In this document: positions 38,641-52,200 of the stretch, in pieces
Numbering within the stretch: the stretch's first letter is position 1
How the letters are laid out: each line of letters begins with the position of its first letter
Assembly (NCBI GenBank): GCA_963931865.1
Contig: OZ007508.1
Location: forward strand, 10,290,781-10,354,780
Direction: 5' to 3'
Length of the DNA: 64,000 nucleotides
From: Axinella damicornis
Lineage: Eukaryota > Porifera > Demospongiae > Axinellida > Axinellidae
The notes under the pieces: generated by a model
What the model was told of the DNA's origin: nothing
The model's input: the letters and a program-made list of their open reading frames with translations, nothing else
Database searches by the model: none
Made by a program: the position numbers and the translations under genes

Positions 38641-41600
38641 CCACGCCCCGACGCGGCCGGCCCCGCACCCACGGGGCCGGCTACGCCTCCAAGTGACCGT
38701 CCAAGCCCCCACGGGTCCGGCCATGCCCCCAAGGGACTGGCCACGCCTCCACGGGCCGGCCCTGATCCCACGGGGCCAGCCACGCCCCCACGGGACCGGT
38801 CACGCCACCACGGTGCCGGCCACGCCCCCTCGGTGCCGGCCCCGCCCGCACGTGGCCGGCCACGCCCCCACGGGGCCGGCCACGCACCCACGGGACCGGA
38901 CCCGCACCCACGGGGCTGGCTACGTCTCCACGAGACCAGCGATGCTCTCAAGGGGCTGGTCACGCTCCCACGGGGCCGGCCCCGCCCCCACGGGACCGGC
39001 CACGCTCCCATGGGGCCGGCCCCGCACCCACGGGGCCGGCCACTCTTCCACGGGACCGGCCACGCCCCCACGGGACCGGCCACACCCCCACGGGGCCGGC
39101 CACGCCCCGACGCGGCCGGCCCCGCACCCACTGGGCCGGCTACGCCCCCACGGGACCGGCCACTCCCCCACGGGGTCGGCCACGCCTCCACGCGACCGGC
39201 CAAGCCCCCACGGGTCCGGCCACGCCTCCACGCGACCGGCCAAGCCCCCACGGGTCCGGCCACGCCCCCAAGGAACCGGACACGCCTCCACGGGCCGGAC
39301 CTGCACCCACGGGGCCGGCCAAGTCCCCCCTTGGGCTGGCCACGCCCCCACGGGGCCGGCCAAGCCCCCACCGGGCCGGCCACGCCCCCACCGGGCCGGC
39401 CACACCCCCACGGGGCCGGCCACGCCCAACGGGGCCGGCCACGCAACCACGAGGCCGGTAACGCCCCCACGGGGCCGGCCACGCTCTCATGGGGCCGGCC
39501 ACGCCCCCTCCATGCCGGCCAGGTCTCCACGGGGCCGGCCACGCTCCCACCGGAACGGCCACGCCCCCATCGGGACGGCCATGCCCCGACGGGGCCAGCC
39601 ACGCCCCCACGGGGCTGGCCACGCCCCCAAGGGGCCGGCCTCGCCCCCACGGGGCCGGCCACGCCCCCACGGGGCCGGCCAAACCCACACTGGGCCGGCC
39701 ACGCCCCCACGTGTTCGGCCACGCCCCCACGGGGCCAGCCACGCCCCCACGGGGCCGGCCAGGCCCAACGGGGACGGCCACGCCCCCACGGGGCCGGCCA
39801 CGCCCCCATGGGGCCGGCAACGCCCCCACAGGGCCGGCCACGCCCCACTGGGCCGGACACGCCCCCACGGGGCCGGCCACGCCCTTACGGGACCGACCAC
39901 GCCCCCACGGGGTCGACCACGCCCCCACGGGGCCGGCCACGCCCCCACCGGGCCGACCACGCCCCCACAGGGCCGGCCAAGCCCCAACGGATTCGGCCAC
40001 GCTCCCACGGGGCCGGCAACGCCCACACGGGACCGGCCACACCCTCACGTGGTCTGCCACGCTCCCACTGGGCCGGCCCCGCACCCACGGGGCCGGCCAC
40101 GCTCCCACGGGACCGACTAAGCCCCCGCGGGACCGGCCAAACCCACACTGGGCCGGCCACGCCCCCACGTGTTCGGCCACGCCCCCACGGGGCCGGCCAC
40201 GCCCCCACGGGGCCGGCCAGGCCCAACGGGGCCGGCCACGCCCCCACGGGGCCGGCCACGCCCCCATGGGGCCGGCAACGCCCCCACAGGGCCGGCCACG
40301 CCCACTGGGCCGGACACGCCCCCACGGGGCCGGCCACGCCCTTACGGGACCGGCCACGCCCCCACGGGGTCGACCACGCCCCCACGGGGCCGGCCACGCC
40401 CCCACCGGACCGGCCACGCCCCCACAGGGCCGGCCAAGCCCCAACGGATTCGGCCACGCTCCCACGGGGCCGGCAACGCCCACACGGGACCGGCCACGCC
40501 CTCACGTGGTCTGCCACGCTCCCACGGGGCCGGCCCCGCACCCACGGGGCCGGCCACGCTCCCACGGGACCGACTACGCCCCCGCGGGACCGGCCAAACC
40601 CCCACGGGGCCAGCTACGCCCCCACGGAACCAGCCACGCCCCCACGGGGCCGGCCACGCCCCCACGGGCCCGGCCACCCTCCCACGGAACCGGCCGCGCC
40701 CCCACGGGACCGGCCACACCCCCACGGCGCCGGCCACGCCCCGACGCGGCCGGCCCCGCACCCACGGGGCCGGCTACGCCCCCACGGGACCGGCCACGCC
40801 CCCTCGGGGCCGGCCATGCCTCCACGCGACCGGCCAAGCCCTCACGGGCCCGGCCACGCACCCAAGGGACCGGCCACGCTTACACGGGCCGGCCCTGCAC
40901 CCACGGGGCCGGCCACGCACCCACGGGACCGGTCACGCCACCACGGGGCCGGCCACGCCCCCTCGGTGCCGGCCCCGCCCGCACGTGGCCGGCCACGCCC
41001 CCACGGGGCCGGCCACGCCCCCACGGGACCGGCCCCACACCCACGGGGCCGGCTACGTCCCCACGGGACCGGCGACGCTCCCAAGGGGTTGGTCACGCTT
41101 CCACGGGGCCGGCCCCGCCCCCACGGGCCGGCGAAGCCCCCATGGGGACGGCACCGCACCCACGCGGCCACGCCCCGACGCAGCCGGCCCCGCACCCACG
41201 GGGCCGGCTACGCCCCCACGGGACCGGCCACACCCCCACGGGGCCGGCTACGCCTCTACGCGACCGGCCAAGCCCCCACGGGTCCGGCCACGCCTCCACG
41301 CGACCGGCCAAGCCCCCATGTGTCCGGCCACGCCCCCAAGGGACTGGCCACGCCTCCTAGGGCCGGCCCTGCTCACACGGGGCCGGCCAAGCCCCCACGG
41401 GGCCGGCCATGCCCCCACGGGGCCGGCCACGCCCCCACCGGGCCGGCCACGCCCCCACCGGGCCGGCCACGCCCCCAATCGGGCCGTCCACGCCCCCACA
41501 GGGCCGGCCACGCCCCCACCGGGCCGTCCACGCCCCCGCGGGTCCGGCCACGCCCCCACGGGGCCGGCCACGCCCAATGGGGCTGGCCACGCCCCCACGA

Positions 41601-44600
41601 GGCCGGCAACGCCCCCACGCGGCTGGCCACACCCCCACGGGGCTGGCCACGCCCCCACAAAGACGGCCACGCCCCCAAAGGGCCGGCCACGCCCCCACGG
41701 GGCCGGCTACGCCTCTACGCAACCGGCCAAGCCCCCACGGGTCCGGCCACGCCTCCACGCGACCGGCCAAGCCCCCATGGGTCCGGCCACGCCCCCAAGG
41801 GACTGGCCACACCTCCACGGGCCGGCCCTGCTTCCACGGGGCCGGCCAAGCCCCCACGGGGCCGGCCACGCCCCTACGAGGCCGGCCACGCCCCCACCGG
41901 GCCGGCCACGCCCCCACCGGACCGGACACGCCCCCATCGGGCCGGCCACGCCCCCACCGGGCCGGCCACGCCCCCACGGGTCCGGCTACGCCCTCACGGG
42001 ACCGGCCACGGCCAACGGGGCTGGCCACGCCCCCACGAGGCCGGCAACGCCCCCACGGGGCCGGCCACGACCCCACGGGGCTGGCCACGCCCCCACGAAG
42101 CTGGCCACGCCCCCACGGGGCCGGCCACGCCCCCACGGGGCCGGACACGCCCCCACCGGGCCGGCCACGTCCCCACCGGGCCGGCCACGCCCCCACGAAC
42201 CCGGCCACGCCCCCACGGGGCTGGCCACGCCCATCTGGGCCGGCCACGCCCCCACCGGGCCGGCCACGTCCCCACCGGGCCGGCCACGCCCCCACGGGGC
42301 CGGCCACGCCCCCACGGGGCTGGCCACGTGCAACGGGGCCGGCCACGCCCCCACGGGGCCGGCCACGCCCCCACCGGGCCGGCCACGCCCCCACAGGGCC
42401 GGCCAAGCCCCAACGGATTCGACCACGTTCCCACGGGGCCGGCAACGCCCACACGGGACCGGTCACACCCTCACGTGGTCTTCCACGCTCCCACGGGGCC
42501 GGCCCCGCACCCACGGGGCTGGCCACGCTCCCACGGGACCGACTACGCCCCCGCGGCACCGGCCAAACCCCCACGGGGCCAGCTACGCCCCCACGGACCC
42601 GGCCACGCCCCCACGGGGCCGGCCACACCCCAACGGGGCCGGTTACGCCCCCACGGGACCGGCCACGCCCCCACGCGGCCGGCCATGCCTCCACGCGACC
42701 GGCCAAGCCCCCACGGGCCCGGCCATGCCCCCAAGGGACCGGCCACGCCTCCACGGGCCGGCCCTGCACCCACGGGGCCGGCCACGCCCCGACGGGACCG
42801 GTCACGCCACCACGGGGCCGGTCACGCCCCCTCGGTGCCGGCCCCGCCCGCACGTGGCCGGCCACGCCCCCACGGGGCCGGCCACGCCCCCACGGGACCG
42901 GCCCCACACCCACGGGGCCGGTACGTCCCCACGGGACCGACGACGCTCCCAAGGGGCTGGTCACGCTTTCACGGGACCGGCCCCGCCCTCACGGGGCCGG
43001 CCACGCCCCCATGGGGCCGGATCCGCACCCACGGGGCCAGCCACCGTTCCACGGGACCGGCCACGCCCTCACGTGACCGGCCACACCCCCACGGGGCCGG
43101 CCACGCCCCGACGCGGCAGGCCCCGCACCCATGTGGCTGGCTACGCCCCCACGGGACCGGCCACTCCCCCACGGGGCCGGCTACGCCTCTACGCGACCGG
43201 CCAAGCCCCCACGGGTCCGGCCACGCCTCCACGCGACCGGCCAAGCCCCCATGGGTCCGGCCATGCCCCCAAGGGACTGGCCACGCCTCCACAGGCCGGG
43301 CCGGACACGCCCCCACCGGGTCGGCCACTCCCCCACAGGACCGGCCACGCCCCCACCGGGCCGATCACGCCCCCACGGGTCAGGCCACGCCCCACGGGAC
43401 CGGCCACGCCCAACGGGGCTGGCCACGCCCTCACAAGGCCGGCAACGCACCCACGGGGCCGGCCACGCCCCCACGGGGCTGGCCACACCCCCACGGGGCC
43501 TGCCACGCCCCCACGGGACCGGCCACACCCCCACGGGACCGGTCACGCCCCCACCGGGCCGGCCACGCCCCCACGGACCCGGCCACGCCCCCACGGGGCT
43601 GGCCACGCCCAACGGGGCCGGCCACGCCCCCACGGGGCCGGCCACGCCCCCACGGGGCCGGCCAAGCCCACACTGGGCCGGCCACGCCCCCACGTGTCTG
43701 GCCACGCCCCACGGGGACGGCCACGCCCCACGGGGCCGGCCAGGCCCAACGGGGCCTCCCACGCCCCCACGGGGCCGGCCACGCCCCCACGGGGCCGGCA
43801 ACGCCCCCACGGGGCCGGCCACGCCCCACGGGGCCGGCCACGCCCCCACGGGGCCGGCCACGCCCTCACGGGACCGGCCATGCCCCCATGGGGGCGACCA
43901 CGCCCCCACGGGGCCGGCCACGCCCCCACCGGGCTGGCCACGCCCCCACAAAGCCGGCCAAGCCCCAACGGATTCGGCCACGCTCCCACGAGGCCGGCAA
44001 CAGCCATGCCTCCACGCGACCGGCCAAGCCCCCACGGCCCCGGCCATGCCCCCAAGAGACCGGCCACGCCTTCACGGGCCGGCCCTGCACCCACGGGGCC
44101 GGCCACGAACCCACGGGACCGGTCACGTCACCACGGGACCGGCCACGCCCCCTCGGTGCAGACCCCGCCCGCACGTGGCCGGCCACGTCCCCACGGGGCC
44201 GGCCACGCCCCCACGGGACCGGCCCCAAACCCAAGGGGCCGGCTACGTCCCCACGGGACCGGCGACGCTCCCAAGGGGCTTGTCACGCTTCCACGAGGCC
44301 GTCCCAGCCCCCACGGGGCCGGCCACGCCCCCATGAGGCCTTCCCCGCACCCACGGGGCCTGCCACCCTTCCACGGGACCGGCCACGCCCTCACGTGACC
44401 GGCCACACCCCCACGGGGCCGGCCACGCCCCCACGGGACCGGCCACTTCCCCACAGGGCCGTCTACGCCACTACGCGACCGGCCAAGCCCCCACGGGTCC
44501 GGCCACGCCTCCACGCGACCGGCCAAGCCCCCACGGGACCGGCCACGCCCCCAAGGGACCGGCCACGCCTCTACGGGCCGGCCCTGCTCCCACGGGGCTG

Positions 44601-45950
44601 GGCAAGCCCACACGGGGCCGGCCACGCCCCCACGGGGCAGGCCACGCCCCCAGCGGGCCGGTTACGCCCCCACCGGGCCGGCCACGACCCCACAGCGCCG
44701 GCCACGCCCCCACCGGGCCGGCCACGCCCCCACGGTTCCGGCCACGCCCCCATGGGCCGGCCACGCCCAACGGGGCTGGCCACGCCCCCACAAGGCCGGT
44801 AACACCCCCACGGGGCCGGCCACGCCCCCACGGAACTGGCCACGCCCAACGGGGCCGGCCACGCCAATACGGGGCCGGCCACGCCTCCACGGGGCCGGTC
44901 AAGCCCCCATCGGGCCACAGACGCCCCCACGTGTATGGCCCCGCCCCACGGGGCCAGCCACGCCCCCACGGGGACGGCCAGGCTCAACGGGACCGGCCAC
45001 GCCCCCACGGAGCCGGCCACGCCCCCACGGAGCCGGCAACGCCCCCACAGGGCCAACCACGCCCCACGGGTCCGGCCACGCCCTCACCGGGCCGGCCACG
45101 CCCCCACAGGGCCGGCCAAGCCCCAACGGTGTCGGCCACGCACCCACGGGGCCGGCAACGCCCCCACGGGACCGGCCACACCCTCACGGGGTCTGCACCG
45201 CCCCAACGGGGCCGGCCCCGCACCCACGGGGCCGGCCACGCTCCCACGGGACCGACCACGCCCCCGCGGGACCGGCCAGACCCCCACGGGGCCAGCTACG
45301 CCCCACGGTCCCGGCCACGCCCCCACGGGGCCGGCCACGCCCCCACGGGGCCGTCCCCACAGCCACGGGGCCGGTCACCCTCCCACGGGACCGGCTGCAC
45401 CCCCATGGAACCGGCCACACCCCCCCGGGGCCGGCCACGCCCCGACGCGGCCGTCGCCGCATCCACGGGGAAGGCTACGCCCCAACGGGACCGGCCACCC
45501 CCCCACGGGGCCGGCCACGCCTCCAAACGACCGGCCAAGCCTCCACGGGTCTGGCCACGCCCCCAAGGGACTGGCCACGCCTCAACGGGCCGGCCCTGCA
45601 CCCACGGGGCCGGCCACGCCCCCACGGGACCGGTCACGCCACCACGGGACCGGCCACGCCCCCTTGTTGCCGGCCACGCCCCCACGGGACCAGCCCCGCA
45701 ACCACGGGGCCGGCTACGTCCCAACGGGACCGGCGACGCTCCCAAGTGGCTGGTCACGCCCCCAAGGGTCCGGCCCCGCCCCCACGGGGCCGGCCACGCC
45801 TCCATGGTGCTGGACCCTCACCCACGGGGCTGGCCACCCTTCCACGGGACCGGCCACGCCCCCACGGGACCGGCCACACCCCCACGGGGCCGGCCACTCC
45901 CCGACGCGGCCGGCCTTGCACCAAAGGGGCCGGCTACGCCCCCACGGGAC
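38641..45950. repeat. Domain III, left part: ACGCGACCGG and CCCCGACGCGGCC monomers
   Basis: Two variants absent to the left become frequent. CCCCGACGCGGCC, or a one-base relative, lies at 38646, 39105, 40739, 41173, 43106, 45440 and 45899, usually followed by GGCCCCGCACCC. CTCCACGCGACCGG or CTCTACGCGACCGG lies near 39186, 39226, 40810, 41252, 41293, 41752, 42688, 43188, 43229, 44010 and 44511. They recur in clusters with CCCCCTCGGTGCC and CCCCGCCCGCACGTGG. A broken junction at 43998-44020 (GGCAACAGCCATGCC) looks like a deletion joining two unrelated monomers. The whole stretch lacks stop codons in one plus frame, which reflects base composition and not coding. Confidence 0.75.
39681..40595. 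repeat. 458-bp HOR, two tandem copies
   Basis: AAACCCACACTGGGCC begins at 39681 and again at 40139 (458 bp apart), and CGGCAACGCCCACACGGG at 40014 and 40471 (457 bp apart). Both copies contain CACGTGTTCGG, CCAACGGATTCGG, CCCTCACGTGGTCTGCC and a GCCCCCGCGGGACC unit at their right end. A related but more diverged run lies at about 42380-42560, roughly 1.96 kb further right. Copy length differs by one base because of a monomer missing one C. Confidence 0.82.
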
Positions 45951-45954
45951 CGGC

Positions 45955-48900
45955 CACTCCCCCACGGGGCCGGCCACGCCTCAACGCGACCGGCCAAGAC
46001 CCCACGGGTCCGGCCACGCCTCCACGCGACCGGCCAAGCCCCCACGGGTCAGGCCACGCCCCAAAGGGACCAGCCCCGCCTCACGGGCCGGCCCTGCACC
46101 CACTGGGCCGGCCAAGCCCCCACGGGGCCGGCCCCGCCCCCACGGGGCCGGCCACGCCCTCAACGGGCCGGCAACGGCCCCACCGGGCCGGCTTCGCCCC
46201 CACGGGGCCGGCCACGCCCCCACCAAGGTGTCCACGCCCCCACAGGTCCGGCCACGCCCCCACGGGGCCGGCCACGCCCAACGCGGCCGGCCACGCCCCC
46301 ACGAGGCCGGCAACGCACCCACGGGGCCGGCCACACCCCCACGGGGCCGGCCACGCGCCCACCAAACCGGCCACGCCCCCACCATGCCGGCTACGCCCCC
46401 ACGGGGCCGGCCATTCTCCCACCGGGCCGGCCACGCCCCCACCGGGCCGGCCACTCCCCCACGTGTCCGGCCACGCCCCCACGGGGCTGGCCACGCCCAC
46501 GGGGCCGGCCACGCCCCCACGGGCCGGCCACGCCCCTACGGTGCCGGCCACGCCCCCACCGGGCCGGCCACGTTCCCACCGGGCCGGCCACGCCCCCACG
46601 GGTCCGGCCACGCCCCCATGGGGCCGGCCACGCCCAACGGGGCCGGCCACGCCCCCAAGGGGCCGGCCACGCCCCCATGGGGCTGGCCCCGCCCAACGGG
46701 GCCGGCCACGCCCCCACGGGGCCGGCCACGCCATCAAGGAGCCGGCCAAGCCCCCACCGGGTCGGCCACGCCCCCACGGGGCCGGTAACGCCACCACGGG
46801 TCCGGCCACGCCCCCACGGGGCCGGCTACGCCCCCACGAGGTCGGCAACGCCCCCACTGAGGCGGCCACGCTTCCACCGGGCCGGCCACGCCCCCACCGG
46901 TCCGGCCAAGCCCCAACGGAGTCGACCACGCTCCCACTGGGCTGGCAACGCCCCCACGGGTCCGGCCACACCCTCACGGGGTCTGCCACGCCCCCATGGG
47001 GACGGCCCCGCACCCACGGGGCCGGCAACGACTCCACGGAACCGACCACGCCCCGCGGGACCGGCCAGACCCCCACGGGGCCAGCTACGCCACCACGGGC
47101 CCGGCCACACCCCCACGGGGCCGGCCACGCCCCCACGGGGCCGGTCCCGCAGCCACGGGGCCGGCCACCCTCCCACGGGACCAGCCACGTCCCCACCGGG
47201 CCGGCCGCGCCCCCACGGGGCCGGCCATGATCCCACCGGGCCGGCCACGCCCCCACAGGGCCGGCCACTCCCCCACGTGTCCGGCCACGCCCCCACGGGG
47301 CTGGCCACGCCCACGGGGCCGGCCACGCACCCACGGGGCCGGCCACGCCCTTACGGGGACGGCCACGCCCCACCGTGCCGGTCACATTCCCACCGGGCCG
47401 GCCACGCCCCCACGGGGCCGGCCACACCCCCATGGGGCTGGCCACGCCCAACGGGGCCGGCCACGCCCCCACGGGGCCGGCCACGCTCCCATGTGGCTGG
47501 CCCCGCCCAACGGGGCCGGCCACGCCCCCACGGGGCCGGCCACGCCCCCAAGGGGCCGGCCAAGCCCCCACCGGGTCGGCCACGCCCCCACGGGGCCGGC
47601 AACGCCACCACGGGTCCGGCCACGCCTCCAGCGGTCCGGCCAAGCTCCAACGGAGTCGGCCACGCTCCCACGGGCCGGCAACGCCCCCACGAGTCCGGCC
47701 ACACCCTCACGGTGTCTACCACGCCCCCATGGGGACGGCCCCGCACCCACGGGGCCGGCAACGCCCCCACGGAACCGACCACGCCCCGCGGGACCGGCCA
47801 GACCCCCACGGGGCCAGCTACGCCACCACGGGCCCGGCCACACCCCCACGGGGCCGGCCACTCCCCCACGGGGCCGGCCACGCCTCCACGCGACCGGCCA
47901 AGACCCCACGGGTCCGGCCACGCCTCCACGCGACCGGCCAAGCCCCCACGGGTCAGGCCACGCCCAAAAGGGACCAGCCCCGCCTCACGGGCCGGCCCTG
48001 CACCCACTGGGCCGGCCAAGCACCCACGGGGCCGGCCCCGCCCCCACGGGGCCGGCCACGCCCTAAACGGGCCGGCAACGGCCCCACCGGGCCGGCTTCG
48101 CCCCCACGGGGCCGGCCACGCCCCCACCGGGGTGTCCACGCCCCCACGGGTCCGGCCACGCCCCCACGGGGCCGGCCACGCCCAACGCGGCCGGCCACGC
48201 CCCATCGAGGCCGGCAACGCACCCACGGGGCCGGCCACACCCCCACGGGGCCGGCCACGCGCCCACCGGACCGGCCACGCCCCCACCATGCCGGCTACGC
48301 CCCCACGGGGCCGGCCATTCTCCCACCGGGCCGGCCACGCCCCCACCGGGCCGGCCACTCCCCCACGTGTCCGGCCACGCCCCCACGGGGCTGGCCACGC
48401 CCACGGGGCCGGCCACGCCCCCACGGGCCGGCCACGCCCCTGCGGTGCCGGCCACGCCCCCACCGGGCCTGCCACGTTCCCACCGGGCCGGCCACGCCCC
48501 CACGGGTGCGGCCACGCCCCCATGGGGCCGGCCACGCCCAACGGGGCCGGCCACGCCCCCAAGGGGCCGGCCACGCCCCCATGGGGCTGGCCCCGCCCAA
48601 TGGGGCCGGCCACGCCCCCACGGGGCCGGTCACGCCATCAAGGAGCCGGCCAAGCCCCCACCGGGTCGGCCACGCCCCCACGGGGCCGGCAACGCCACCA
48701 CGGGTCCGGCCACGCCCCCACGGGGCCGGCTACGCCCCCACGAGGTCGGCAACGCCCCCACTGAGGCGGCCACGCCCCCACCGGGCCGGCCACGCCCCCA
48801 CCGGTCCGGCCAAGCCCCAACGGAGTCGGCCACGCTCCCACTGGGCTGGCAACGCCCCCACGGGTCCGGCCACACCCTCACGGGGTCTGCCACGCCCCCA

Positions 48901-49090
48901 TGGGGACGGCCCCGCACACACGGGGCCGGCAACGATTCCACGGAACCGACCACGCCCCGCGGGACCGGCCAGACCCCCACGGGGCCAGCTACGCCACCAC
49001 GGGCCCGGCCACACCCCCACGGGGCCGGCCACGCCCCCACGGGGCCGGCCCCGCCGCCACGGGGCCGGCCACCCTCCCACGGGACCGGCC
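45955..49090. repeat. 1.23-kb segment duplicated at a distance of 1,904 bp
   Basis: About 45955-47180 and 47859-49090 carry the same run of variants at a fixed offset of 1,904 bp. Anchors are GGTCAGGCC (46047 and 47951), GTCGGCAACGCCCCCACTG (46841 and 48745) and ACGTGTCCGG (46461 and 48365). They share CTCCACGCGACCGG pairs, a GCCTCACGGGCCGGCCCTGC unit and the terminal GCGGGACCGGCCAGACC unit. Substitutions are sparse. The intervening part (about 47181-47858) is itself a rearranged relative of the same material, with its own ACGTGTCCGG near 47275 and GCGGGACCGG near 47788. No gene is present. Confidence 0.8.
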
Positions 49091-52000
49091 GCGCCCCCAA
49101 GGGACCGGCCACACCCCCACGGGTCCGACCACGGACCGACGCGGCCGGCCCCGCACCCACGGGGCCGGCTACGCCCCCAAGTGACTGGCCACGCCCCCAC
49201 GGGGCCGGCCATTCCTCCACGCGACCGGCCAAGCTCCCACGGGACCGGCCACTCCCCCAAATAACCTGCCACGCCTCCACGGGCCGGCCCTGCACCCACG
49301 AGGCCGGCCACGCCCCCACGGGACCGGTCACGCCACCACGGGGCCGGCCACGCCCCCACGGTGCCGGCCCTGCCCGCACGGGGCCGGCCACGCCCCCACG
49401 GGGCCGGCCACGCCCCCACGGGACCTGCCCCGCACCCACGGGGCCGGCCACGCCCCCACAGACCGGATCCGCCCCCACGGGGCCGGCCACGCCCCCATGG
49501 GGCCGGCCCTGCACCCTCGGGGCCGGCCACCCTTTCACGGGACCGGCCACACACCCACAAGACAGGCCACACCCCCACGGGGCCGGCCACGCCCCGACGC
49601 GGCCGGCCCCGCACCCACGGGGCCGGCTACGTCCCCATGGGACCGGCCACGCCCCCACGGGGCTGGCCACGCCTCCACGCGACCGGTAAAGCACCCACGG
49701 GTCCGGCCACGCCCCCAAGGGACGGGCAACGCCTCCACGGACCGGCCCTGCACGCACGGGGATGGCCACGCCCCCACGGGACCGGTCACGCCCCCACGGG
49801 ACCGGTCACGCCCCCACGGGGCCGGCCACGCCCCCAAGGTGCCGGACCCGCCCGCACGGGGACGGCCACGACCCCACGGGGCCGGCCACGCCCCCACGGA
49901 ACTGGCCACGCCCCCACCCGACGGGGCCGGCTCTGCCCCCACGGGGCCGGCCACGCCCACACGGGGCCGGCCACGCTTCCACGGGACCGGCCACGCCCCC
50001 ACGGTGCCGGCCACGACCCCACGGTGCTGGCCACGCCCCTATGGGGCCGACCACGCCCCCACGAGGCCGGCCACGCCCCCACGGGTCCGGCCACGCCCAC
50101 AACCCCCACGGAGCCGGCCACGCCCCCACTGGTCCAAAAACGTCCCCACGGGGCCGCCCACGCCCCCACTGGACCGGCCACACCCCCACGGGGCCGGCCA
50201 CGCCCCACGGGGCCGGCCACGTCCACACGGGGCTGGTCACGCCCCCACTGGACCGGCCACGCCCCCACGGGGCCAGCCACGTCCCCACGGGGCCGGCCGC
50301 GCCCCCACGGTGCCAGCCATGCTCCCACCGGGCCGGCCACGCCCCCACCGGGCCGGCCACTCCCCCACGTGTCCGGCCATGCCCCCACGGGGCTGACCAC
50401 GCCCACGGGGCCGGCCACGCACCCACGGGGCCGGCCACGCCCCTACGGGGCCGGACACGCCCCCACCGGGCCGGTCACGTTCCCACCGGGCCGGCCACGC
50501 CCCCACGGGACCGGCCACACCCCCATGGGGCTGGCCACACCCAACGGGGCCGGCCCCACCCCCACGGGGCCGGCCACGCTTCCATGGGGCTGGCCCCGCC
50601 CAACGGGGCCGGCCACGCCCCCACGGGGCCGGCCACGCCCCCAAGGGGCCGGCCAAGCCCCCACCGGGTTGGCCACGCCCCGACGGGGCCGGCAACGCAA
50701 ACCACGGGTCCGGCCACGCCTCCACCGGTCCGGCCAATCCCCAACGGAGTCGGCCACGCTCCCACGGGCCGGCAACGCCCCCACGGGTCCGGCCACACCC
50801 TCACGGGGTCTGCCACGCCCCCATGGGGACGGCCCCGCACCCACGGGGCCGGCAACGCCCCCACGGAACCGACCACGCCCCGCGGGACCGGCCAGTCCCC
50901 CACGGGGCCAGCTACGCCACCACGGGCCCGGCCACACCCCCACGGGGCCGGACACGCCCCCACGGGGCCGGCCCCGCAACCACGGGGCCGGCCACCCTCC
51001 CACAGGACCGGCCGCGCCCCCACGGGACCGGTCACGCCCCCACGGGGCCGGCCACGCCCCCAAGGTGCCGGACCCTCCCGCACGGGGACGGCCACGACCC
51101 CACAGGGCCGGCCACGCCCCCATGGGAGTGGCCACCCCTCCACCCGACGGGGCCGGCTCTGCCCCCACGGGGCCGGCCACGCCCACACGGGGCCGGCCAC
51201 GCCCCCACGGGACCGGCCACGTCCCCACGGTTCCGGCCACGACCCCACGGTGCCGGCCACGCCCCTATGGGGCCGACCACGCTCCCACGAGGCTGGCCAC
51301 GCCCCCACGGGTCCGGCCACGCCCCCAACCCCCACGGGGCCAACCACGCCCCCACTGGTCCGGAAACGTCCCCACGGGGCCGGCCACGCCCCCACTGGAC
51401 CGGCCACACCCCCACGGGGCCGGCCACGCCCCACGGGGTCGGCCACGTCCACACGGGGCTGGTCACGCCCCCACGGGACCGGCCACGCCCCCACGGGGCT
51501 AGCCACGTTCCCACCGGGCCGGCCCCGCACCCACGGTGCCGGCTACGCCTTCATGGAACCGGCCACGCCCCCACGGGGCCGGCCACGCTTCCACGCGACC
51601 GGCCAAGCACCCACGGGTCCGGCCACGCCCCCAAGGGACAGGCAACGCCTCCACGGACCGGCCCTGCACCCACGGGGATGGCCACGCCCCCACGGGACAG
51701 GTCACCCCCCCCACGGGGCCGGCCACGCCCCCAAGGTGCCGGCCCCGCCCGCACGGGGACGGCCACGATCCCACGGGGCCGGCCACGCCCCCACGGGACT
51801 GGCCACGCTTCCACCCGACGGGGCCGGCTTTGCCCCCACGGGGCCGGCCACGCCCACACGTGGCCGGCCACGCCCTCACGGGACCGGCCACGCCCCCACG
51901 GTGCCGGCCACGCCCCTATGGGGCCGACCACGCCCCCACGAGGCCGGCCACGCCCCCACTGGTCCGGCCACGCCCCCAACCCCCACGGGGTCGGCCACGC

Positions 52001-52200
52001 CCCCACTTGTCCGGAAACGTTCCCACGGGGCCGGCCACGCCCCCACTGGACCGGCCACACCCCCACGGGGCCGGCCACGCCCCACGGGGCCGGCCACGTC
52101 CACACGGGGCTGGTCACGCCCCCACGGGACCGCCACGCCCCCACGGGGCCAGCCACGTCCCCACGGGGCCGGCCGCGCCCCCACGGGGCCGGAACCGGCC
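49091..52200. repeat. Domain III, right part: about 1.22-kb HOR marked by CCACCCGACGGGGCC
   Basis: A shortened monomer, CCACCCGACGGGGCCGG, occurs near 49916, 51141 and 51812 (spacings about 1,225 and 670 bp). Each is followed by GCTCTGCCCCC or GCTTTGCCCCC. About 185 bp later each has a second irregular unit in which CCC and AACCCCCACGG meet (near 50100, 51325 and 51976). These two paired oddities show that the copies share descent. The last ACGCGACCGG monomers (49215, 49671, 51590) and the last ordinary ACCGGGCCGG monomer (about 51512) lie here. An unusually AT-rich spot, AAATAACC, is at 49259-49266. Confidence 0.75.

Noticed and set aside
31282..44802. Open frame of 4,506 codons on the plus strand
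   Set aside because: The monomer has no stop in any frame, codon composition only mirrors the repeat, frames of hundreds to over a thousand codons are open on both strands throughout the window, and no splice, initiation or domain signal supports coding. It is a by-product of a T-poor repeat.
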